Under the pieces are notes generated by a model. That model saw only the letters and a program-made list of their open reading frames with translations. It made no database searches and was not told the origin of the DNA. Source: Phyllobacteriaceae bacterium (lineage in GTDB: Bacteria; Pseudomonadota; Alphaproteobacteria; Rhizobiales; Devosiaceae). Taken from it: DNA of 14,162 bases. Where the stretch lies: NCBI GenBank assembly GCA_012799265.1, contig JAAZLP010000401.1:1-14162 (forward strand), written 5' to 3'. How positions within the stretch are numbered: the first letter of the stretch is position 1; each line of letters starts with the position of its first letter. Of this stretch, positions 6,396-11,315 are shown one piece after another. The translations under genes were made by a program, and so were the position numbers.

Positions 6396-7282
6396 TCCCG
6401 CGCCACATTGGCACAACGGGTGACCTCGCCGGGCTGTGCCGCAAGCACGGCCCGTCGCGCTTCTGCGCGCTGGCTTGATGGCAGGTTGAGCGCATTGACG
6501 AGCGCCCGATATTCCTGCCGCGCGCTCATGTGGGACATGGACGGCACGCCACCCAGCAATTCGTCGTCGAGCGGATCAAAGACGGTCATGCCCGAGGAGA
6601 ACAGCGAGCGGAAAATCACGCGCTCGGCAATCCCGTCGGCGATCCGGCATCCCAGCCGACCGGCAATGCGGTCGAGCATGGTCTGCACCTGACGCATATT
6701 GCGCGAGGACAGCATCGAGATGCGGTTGCGCACCAGCACCCAGTCGATATTCTTGCCATCGATGGAGAGCCGCTCGGACCGCGCCCGCTGCACCAGCCTT
6801 GCATAATGGCTCAATTCCCGCGGCTCGCCCGTCGCCGGATCGATCTGGGCGATGACGCTGAGATCAATGAGGCTGTCATTGACAGGGGTCACCAGGGTAT
6901 CGGCCAGCGAATGCGCCAGACGCGTCAGATTGGTGTCGAAACCCGGCGTATCGATGATGATGAAATCGGCGCTCGCCTCGACCTCGCCAATGGCCTGTCT
7001 GAACAGGTCGAACTCGATGCGGTGGTTTTCCTTGACGGAATCGCCCCGCGACAGCGGCAGGTGGAAATGGGTCGTGTGCGGCAGGCTCAGGCCCCTGTTG
7101 CGGGCCCAGTCGCGACGGTGCCGCACATAATGGGTAAAGGTCTGCTGGCGGCTGTCGACATCGATGCTCGCGACCTTGTGGCCCTGATAGAGCAGAAAAA
7201 CAGCCAGATGAAAGGCCGTGGTGGACTTACCCGAACCACCCTTTTCATTGCCGACAACAATGACATGCGCGCCTTGTGGCAA
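6386..7282 (-). CDS. mipZ: MipZ, ParA-type ATPase positioning the division site
   Basis: A 298-residue MinD/ParA-family ATPase. In alphaproteobacteria MipZ forms a gradient from the poles, interacts with ParB, and inhibits FtsZ polymerisation so that division occurs at midcell. Residues 7-22 (VIVVGNEKGGSGKSTT) carry the deviant Walker A with Lys14 and Lys19; SIDVD (39-43) and IIIDTPG (Asp111) are the following nucleotide-site motifs. The whole sequence follows Caulobacter MipZ, including VTPVNDSLID, DWVLVRNR and a MSHMSARQEYRALVNAL stretch near the end. The last roughly 30 residues extend beyond the Caulobacter protein. The start is TTG: the frame is closed by TGA 18 bases upstream, GGGGA lies seven to eight bases before it, and the resulting N-terminus has the length seen in Caulobacter. 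It is transcribed alone. Confidence 0.93.
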   Translation of the reverse strand: MPQGAHVIVVGNEKGGSGKSTTAFHLAVFLLYQGHKVASIDVDSRQQTFTHYVRHRRDWARNRGLSLPHTTHFHLPLSRGDSVKENHRIEFDLFRQAIGEVEASADFIIIDTPGFDTNLTRLAHSLADTLVTPVNDSLIDLSVIAQIDPATGEPRELSHYARLVQRARSERLSIDGKNIDWVLVRNRISMLSSRNMRQVQTMLDRIAGRLGCRIADGIAERVIFRSLFSSGMTVFDPLDDELLGGVPSMSHMSARQEYRALVNALNLPSSQRAEARRAVLAAQPGEVTRCANVAREGA

Positions 7283-7316
7283 CGTCGAATCCCCAAATCA
7301 GTTGGGCGGAGTTTGT

Positions 7317-7370
7317 CTTGCACCGCAAGGCACAAGGGAAATCGTTCCCGGCAATAGCCCGTTGGGGCTA
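7317..7370. repeat. Three consecutive short inverted repeats upstream of mipZ
   Basis: CTTGC-ACC-GCAAG (7317-7329), GGGAA-ATCG-TTCCC (7336-7349) and TAGCCC-GTTG-GGGCTA (7355-7370) follow one another within 54 bp of the divergent mipZ/DUF1127-like spacer. On the minus strand they could form a structured mipZ leader. Individually they are short; three in a row is why I list them. Confidence 0.35.
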
Positions 7371-7415
7371 ACTCGGTATTTGTCCCCACGCATTGTGACC
7401 ATACGAAGAATTTGC

Positions 7416-7432
7416 CATGCGCCTGGCGCATG
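7416..7432. repeat. 17-bp palindrome CATGCGCCTGGCGCATG
   Basis: Perfect inverted repeat with a single central base, in the spacer between mipZ and the DUF1127-like microgene. As RNA it would be a 7-bp stem with a 3-base loop; as DNA it could be an operator. The binding partner is unknown. Confidence 0.4.
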
Positions 7433-7478
7433 TGGCGCCTGCTGGCCGAGGGCTGGCAGGACAAAGCAAATCGGCTCA

Positions 7479-7510
7479 CCCTTCGCCCCATACGATTGAA
7501 CTGCGAAGGG
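7479..7510 (+). promoter_or_regulatory. Hairpin covering the Shine-Dalgarno of the DUF1127-like microgene
   Basis: CCCTTCGC (7479-7486) is the exact complement of GCGAAGGG (7503-7510), an 8-bp stem with a 16-base loop. GAAGGGA (7505-7511) is the only good Shine-Dalgarno for the ATG at 7520, so the fold would block translation initiation. Confidence 0.5.
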
Positions 7511-7519
7511 ATCTGCCCC

Positions 7520-7672
7520 ATGTTCGTTCGTGCCGTGTGGCGCCTCCGGCGCCTTGTCGACATCAAGCAGACTGTGCGGGAAACCAACGTCCCGTCTACC
7601 CGTAACGCCGACCTTCTCGGGCTTACCGGCGCCGACTTCCCGAAAATGACCCGCTCGCTCTTCGATCGCTGA
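7520..7672 (+). CDS. Probable divergent DUF1127-like microprotein (paralogue of the gene at 7871)
   Basis: A 50-codon ORF with an ATG preceded eight bases away by GAAGGGA. Its product aligns gap-free with the recognised DUF1127 protein downstream: QTVRE (17-21) matches QTVRE there, and DLLGLTGADFPKMTR lines up with NDLGISRTDISRVAR, sharing Leu-Gly, Asp and Arg at the same spacing with conservative changes between (I/L, S/T, I/F, R/K, V/M). The N-terminal part is basic and aromatic (VWRLRRLV), as is usual in these arginine- or lysine-rich small proteins, which are linked in alphaproteobacteria to RNA-related regulation of nutrient and stress responses. It is at the usual DUF1127 length and lies 198 bp before the second copy. 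Function is inferred only from this resemblance, and it could be a decaying duplicate. Confidence 0.6.
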   Translation: MFVRAVWRLRRLVDIKQTVRETNVPSTRNADLLGLTGADFPKMTRSLFDR

Positions 7673-7712
7673 AGGGCAGTATTGCAGCCAGCGCATGGCG
7701 CGGTGGCCGAAG

Positions 7713-7727
7713 GGCCGCCCGGCGGCC
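7713..7727. repeat. GC-rich hairpin after the DUF1127-like ORF
   Basis: GGCCGCC-C-GGCGGCC is a perfect 7-bp inverted repeat 41 bp after the microgene stop. It has no following T-run, so if it terminates transcription it is an unusual or weak terminator. Confidence 0.3.
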
Positions 7728-7749
7728 GCAATCGCGCCTCACGCATTAA

Positions 7750-7821
7750 TGCTCAATGAATGAGCAGGCTTAACGCCATGCACAAATTGCATGGCATTAT
7801 TGAGCAAAGTCCATCTGCTCA
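7750..7821 (+). promoter_or_regulatory. Alternating TGCTCA/TGAGCA repeats around a central 8-bp hairpin
   Basis: TGCTCA (7750-7755), TGAGCA (7761-7766), GCCATGCA-CAAAT-TGCATGGC (7775-7795), TGAGCA (7801-7806), TGCTCA (7816-7821). Each outer pair can form its own hairpin, and each element can also pair with its partner across the central hairpin, giving mutually exclusive folds. It ends 49 bp before the DUF1127 start. It may be an array of operators for a dimeric regulator if the promoter is downstream (CTATCT at 7838-7843 is a -10 candidate), or a structured leader if upstream. Confidence 0.5.
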
Positions 7822-7870
7822 GCGTGCCTCAGCCGACCTATCTTCAGCCCGTAAGCAACAGGAGACGAAT

Positions 7871-8020
7871 ATGGACATCCGCAAGACTTTCAAGAAGTGG
7901 GCCGCCTACCAGCAGACCGTCCGTGAGCTCGCCGCTCTCGACAACCGCCAGCTCAACGATCTGGGCATTTCGCGCACCGATATCAGCCGCGTTGCTCGTG
8001 ATCATGCTGCTTCGCTCTAA
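7871..8020 (+). CDS. DUF1127 domain microprotein
   Basis: A 49-residue protein that is all domain: MDIRKTFKKWAAYQQTVREL followed by the diagnostic AALDNRQLNDLGISRTDI segment of DUF1127. Short DUF1127 proteins in alphaproteobacteria are arginine- or lysine-rich, often abundant, and have been connected with RNA binding and small-RNA-linked control of stress and nutrient uptake; the target here is unknown. The longer frame opening at 7760 is rejected as the start because AGGAG lies seven bases before the ATG at 7871 and the added residues do not look like domain. The gene is a single unit bounded upstream by inverted repeats and downstream by an intrinsic terminator. A more divergent relative precedes it at 7520. 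Confidence 0.9.
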   Translation: MDIRKTFKKWAAYQQTVRELAALDNRQLNDLGISRTDISRVARDHAASL

Positions 8021-8047
8021 GCCCAGCCTGACTTCGACGATAAACCG

Positions 8048-8086
8048 AACACCCGCCTCTTTCTAAGATGCGGGTGTTTTCTTTTT
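8048..8086 (+). terminator. Intrinsic terminator of the DUF1127 gene
   Basis: AACACCCGC (8048-8056) pairs with GCGGGTGTT (8070-8078), a 9-bp stem with a 13-base loop, followed directly by TTCTTTTT. It lies 27 bp after the DUF1127 stop and insulates trmFO from it. Confidence 0.9.
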
Positions 8087-8158
8087 GCGGCGCGCGATGC
8101 GCCCAACGACAACGCGACCGCATTGCTTAAGCTCATGGCGCTTGGTATCTCCCAGCCC

Positions 8159-9541
8159 ATGTCAAACGAACCCATTCATATCATCGGCGGGGGCCTCGCT
8201 GGCTCCGAAGCCGCATGGCAGGCAGCCGAAGCCGGCGCCAAGGTGATCCTCCACGAAATGCGCGGCGTCAAAGGCACGGACGCGCACCACACGGACAACT
8301 TTGCCGAGCTGGTCTGCTCCAATTCCTTCCGCTCCGACGACCACGAGCAGAACGCCGTCGGCCTCCTGCATGAAGAGATGCGCCGCTGCGGCTCGCTGAT
8401 CATTCGCGCCGCCGACCAGCACAAGCTGCCCGCGGGTGGCGCTCTGGCTGTGGACCGCGACGGATTCTCCGCCGCCGTCACCGAGGCGATCAACAATCAC
8501 CCGAACATCACGGTCATCCGCGAGGAAATCGCGGGCTGGCCCCCGGCTGACTGGAAACACGTCATCATCGCCACCGGCCCCCTCACCTCCCCGGCCCTTG
8601 CCGAAGCGGTGCTGGAAAAGACCGGCGAAGATTCCCTCGCCTTCTTCGACGCCATTGCCCCGATCATCCATTATGACAGCATCAATATGGATATCGCCTG
8701 GCGGCAGTCGCGCTACGACAAGGCTGGGCCCGGCGGCACCGGCGCGGACTATCTCAACCTGCCGATGGACAAGGACCAGTACTACAACTTCATCGAGGCG
8801 CTGAAGTCCGCGCCCCTGCATGAGTTCAAGGAGTGGGAGAAGGTCCCCTATTTCGACGGCTGCCTGCCGATCGAAGTGATGGCCGAGCGCGGCCCGGAAA
8901 CCCTTCGCCACGGCCCGATGAAGCCGGTTGGCCTCACCAATCCGCGCAATCCGACGGTAAAGCCCTATGCCATCGTCCAGCTCCGCCAGGACAACGCCCT
9001 CGGCACGCTCTGGAACATGGTCGGTTTCCAGACCAAGATGCGCTACGGCGTCCAGACGGAAATCTTCCGCATGATCCCGGGCCTCGAAAACGCGCAGTTC
9101 GCGCGCCTCGGCGGCCTGCACCGCAATACCTTCATCAATTCACCCAAGGTACTGTCGCCGGATCTTAAACTGAAGGTTGATCCGCGCATCCGCTTTGCCG
9201 GTCAGGTCACGGGTGTAGAAGGCTATGTTGAAAGCGCCGCCTGCGGCCTTATCACCGGCCGCCTCACCGCGGCCGAAGCCCTTGGTGGCTCGATGCAGAC
9301 GCCACCGGTCACCACGGCCCTTGGCGCGCTTATCGGCCATATCACCGGCGGCCACGTTGAAGCCGAAGCCTATAGCGGCGCCCGCAGCTTCCAGCCGATG
9401 AACGTCAATTTCGGTCTCTTCCCGGAAGTGACGATCACCAAGCCTGAAGGCGTAACCCGCTGGCGCGGCCCGGAAAAGACGATTGCCAAGCGCCGCGCCA
9501 TCACCAGCCGCGCGCTGGAAGACCTCAAGGCCTGGGCATGA
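8159..9541 (+). CDS. trmFO: TrmFO, folate/FAD-dependent tRNA (uracil-54-C5) methyltransferase
   Basis: A 460-residue flavoenzyme that makes m5U54 in the tRNA T-loop using methylenetetrahydrofolate. The FAD-binding GGGLAGSEAA motif starts at residue 10, followed by the TrmFO block AELVCSNSFRSDD, in which Cys53 matches the conserved family cysteine, and by the second conserved cysteine in YFDGCLPIEVMAERG (Cys235). Further family segments are LWNMVGFQTKM, ARLGGLHRNTFINSP and FAGQVTGVEGYVESAACGL. The frame is open upstream to 8123, with starts possible at 8123 (TTG) and 8135 (ATG); I chose 8159 because it puts the FAD motif at the usual distance from the N-terminus. No strong Shine-Dalgarno is visible. 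The next gene begins inside its stop codon. Confidence 0.95.
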   Translation: MSNEPIHIIGGGLAGSEAAWQAAEAGAKVILHEMRGVKGTDAHHTDNFAELVCSNSFRSDDHEQNAVGLLHEEMRRCGSLIIRAADQHKLPAGGALAVDRDGFSAAVTEAINNHPNITVIREEIAGWPPADWKHVIIATGPLTSPALAEAVLEKTGEDSLAFFDAIAPIIHYDSINMDIAWRQSRYDKAGPGGTGADYLNLPMDKDQYYNFIEALKSAPLHEFKEWEKVPYFDGCLPIEVMAERGPETLRHGPMKPVGLTNPRNPTVKPYAIVQLRQDNALGTLWNMVGFQTKMRYGVQTEIFRMIPGLENAQFARLGGLHRNTFINSPKVLSPDLKLKVDPRIRFAGQVTGVEGYVESAACGLITGRLTAAEALGGSMQTPPVTTALGALIGHITGGHVEAEAYSGARSFQPMNVNFGLFPEVTITKPEGVTRWRGPEKTIAKRRAITSRALEDLKAWA

Positions 9542-9981
9542 CACCCGAGGCGCTGGTCAGTTTCCTGCACGACAACATCCCGCTCTCGCGGGCCATGGAC
9601 GTGTCGGTCACCTCGGCCAGCGCCGCTCAGGTGGTGCTTGAGGCGCCGCTTGAGCCCAATATCAATGTGCATGGCACAATGTTCGGCGGCAGCGTCGCGA
9701 CCGTCGGCCTCCTCGCCGCCTGGTCGGTCATGCATCTGCGTCTGGAAGACGAAGGCATCAAGTGCCAGCTCGTCATCCACCGCACCGAAACCGAATATCT
9801 CCTGCCCGTCTCCGGCTGCGTAACCGCCTCCGCCGTGCTCGACACCTCAGGCTGGGACCATTTCCGCGATATGTTCACCCGCCGCGGCAAGGCCCGCCTC
9901 ACCGTGACCGCCGAGCTTCTCCATAACGGTCAGGTCGCCGCCCGCCTCACCGGCGAATTCGTCGCCATCGCCGAACGCTGA
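9538..9981 (+). CDS. Hotdog-fold thioesterase (YiiD C-terminal domain type)
   Basis: A 147-residue protein matching the putative thioesterase domain found at the C-terminus of YiiD. The key hotdog helix with NVHGTMFGGSVATVGLLAAW (residues 43-62) holds the His-Gly-Thr and Phe-Gly-Gly-Ser pattern expected at an acyl-CoA/ACP-binding active site. No signal peptide or membrane segment is visible, so it should be cytoplasmic; the acyl substrate is unknown. Its ATG overlaps the trmFO TGA (ATGA), which implies translational coupling to trmFO, although no functional link between the two is known to me. Its stop directly abuts the stop of the convergent NDUFAF6-like gene, with no intergenic base. Confidence 0.85.
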   Translation: MTPEALVSFLHDNIPLSRAMDVSVTSASAAQVVLEAPLEPNINVHGTMFGGSVATVGLLAAWSVMHLRLEDEGIKCQLVIHRTETEYLLPVSGCVTASAVLDTSGWDHFRDMFTRRGKARLTVTAELLHNGQVAARLTGEFVAIAER

Positions 9982-10827
9982 TCACCGCTGCCGCAGCGCC
10001 CACCAGCTGATCGCCGCGATCTTGCGCCAGTCTGCCCGGTCGCTGGGCGGCGCGAAGGGGTTGCTGGCGCTCTGCTGCCAGTCGGCCAGTTGACGCTCCA
10101 GGAGCGGATAGATGGCAAAGGCCGGGCGCAGCTTTACCGGCGTCTTGGCGATCGCCGCCTTCGCCTTGGCGAGATGCTCGCCCGCGAGTTCGGCCACCTG
10201 GCTCAGCGCGGCATGCAGCCCCTCGCTCTCCTGCCCCGCAAAGAGCTCGCTCTCGCGTACGCCATTGGCTTCCAGCAGCGACCAGGGCAGCATGATGCGC
10301 CCCTTGGACGAGACATAGCCGATCGAGCGGATATGCCCGATCATCGCCTGCGCCACGCCCAGATGCCCGGCCGCATCGCCCTCCTCGACCGGCTCCCCGC
10401 CATTGAGGATCATCGCCGATAGCTGCAACAGCGTAGAGGCCGTCTCGCCGGCATAGCCCTCAAAGCTCTGCAGGTCCGGCATGGGATCGTCATAGAGATC
10501 AAAGCGCCGAGCGCCGATCAGGCGCTGCAGCGTGCCCACCGGCAGCCCATACTTCTCGATCGTATCGAGCAACGCATCGGCAATCGGGTTCTGCCGCACG
10601 GCGCCATGCCCCTCGCCCGTCAGCGCGTCATTCCACCATTGCAGGCGGATTTCGCCGGGCTGCGGTCCCGAGACCCGGTCGCGGATACCAGCCACATCGG
10701 CATTGAACGCCATTAGCGCCGTGATGCCGGGCCGTGCCTCCGCGGGCAGCACAAGCGTTGCCAGATAGCGGTCGCGGTCTGCTTCGCGCAGGCTATTGGC
10801 GGCAAAGGCGAAACTCTCTTCGGCCAT
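9982..10827 (-). CDS. Squalene/phytoene synthase family protein, NDUFAF6-like
   Basis: A 281-residue all-helical protein of the squalene/phytoene synthase superfamily. The first Asp-rich region survives in altered form (FNADVAGIRD, Asp44 and Asp50), but the second, where true synthases have a QLTNILRDV-type motif, reads MIGHIRSIGYVSSKGRIMLP (162-181) and has no aspartate. From memory this matches the form in the mitochondrial complex I assembly factor NDUFAF6 (LRATPYHGSRRKVFLP). I infer a non-synthase assembly role rather than carotenoid or hopanoid synthesis. It begins in the TGA of the preceding gene (TGATG), a gene that resembles NDUFAF3, so the two are translationally coupled. A remaining prenyl-transferase activity cannot be excluded. 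Confidence 0.88.
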   Translation of the reverse strand: MAEESFAFAANSLREADRDRYLATLVLPAEARPGITALMAFNADVAGIRDRVSGPQPGEIRLQWWNDALTGEGHGAVRQNPIADALLDTIEKYGLPVGTLQRLIGARRFDLYDDPMPDLQSFEGYAGETASTLLQLSAMILNGGEPVEEGDAAGHLGVAQAMIGHIRSIGYVSSKGRIMLPWSLLEANGVRESELFAGQESEGLHAALSQVAELAGEHLAKAKAAIAKTPVKLRPAFAIYPLLERQLADWQQSASNPFAPPSDRADWRKIAAISWWALRQR

Positions 10828-11210
10828 CAGCGCGCGTTTTCGACAGCGATGAAAGCAGCGGCAACGGCACGCTCTTCGGCCAGCAGAACATTATAGGTGC
10901 GCACCGCCCCACCCGTCTGGGTTGGCTCGATGATCACCTTGCGCTCCCGAAAGGCCGCGCGGATAGCCGGGTCAATGGCGACGATATCGCTGCCCAGCCC
11001 GATCAGCAGCACGTCGATCTCATCAGCCACATCAAGAACAGGCTGCAGGCTTTCAAGCGTGAGTTCGCTGGCGCTGTTTACGGCCCACGCTTCCATCCGC
11101 CCGGGCAGGCAGAGCAGCGAGCCCTTGTGCGACAGGTCGGCAAAGCGGAAGCCACCATTGCCATAGGCATTGATGGCGACCTGCTGGGGGTAATGAAGGG
11201 TTTCTACCAC
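10827..11210 (-). CDS. Mth938/NDUFAF3-like protein (DUF498 family)
   Basis: A 127-residue soluble protein of the Mth938 domain family, whose mitochondrial member NDUFAF3 is needed for complex I assembly. Signatures visible: NAYGNGGFRF (14-23), VLLIGLGSDI (67-76) in the position of the family GTG loop, and TGGAVRTYNVLLAEERAVAA (99-118) near the C-terminus. No catalytic residues are known for the family. The start is GTG, with GGGAAGG five to six bases upstream; no ATG fits. It lies 105 bp after secDF on the same strand, with no convincing terminator between, and shares one base with the next gene. The yajC-secDF-Mth938-SQS/PSY order suggests a membrane-complex biogenesis operon. Confidence 0.88.
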   Translation of the reverse strand: MVETLHYPQQVAINAYGNGGFRFADLSHKGSLLCLPGRMEAWAVNSASELTLESLQPVLDVADEIDVLLIGLGSDIVAIDPAIRAAFRERKVIIEPTQTGGAVRTYNVLLAEERAVAAAFIAVENAR

Positions 11211-11315
11211 GGCGCCTTCCCGAGCGATGTGAGCCTCAGATCAGAGAGCTACCCAGAGAGCGACTTGCCTGATGGGCGTCCCCGGGCGGACCCGGAGACA
11301 CCTGTTCTCTTGGTT

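Noticed and set aside
7412..7519. N-terminal extension of the DUF1127-like microgene to 86 residues
   Set aside because: The alignment with DUF1127 begins only after the ATG at 7520, and the extension runs through the palindrome and the SD hairpin.
7837..7843. CCTATCT as an RpoH -10 element upstream of DUF1127
   Set aside because: It fits the alphaproteobacterial RpoH -10, but no CTTG-type -35 lies at the right distance, so I list it only as a generic -10 candidate.
7760..7870. N-terminal extension of the DUF1127 protein to 86 residues
   Set aside because: The extension does not resemble the family, and a strong SD sits right before the internal ATG at 7871.
8162..9121. 319-codon minus-strand ORF inside trmFO
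   Set aside because: Shadow of trmFO, which has unambiguous FAD and cysteine motifs.
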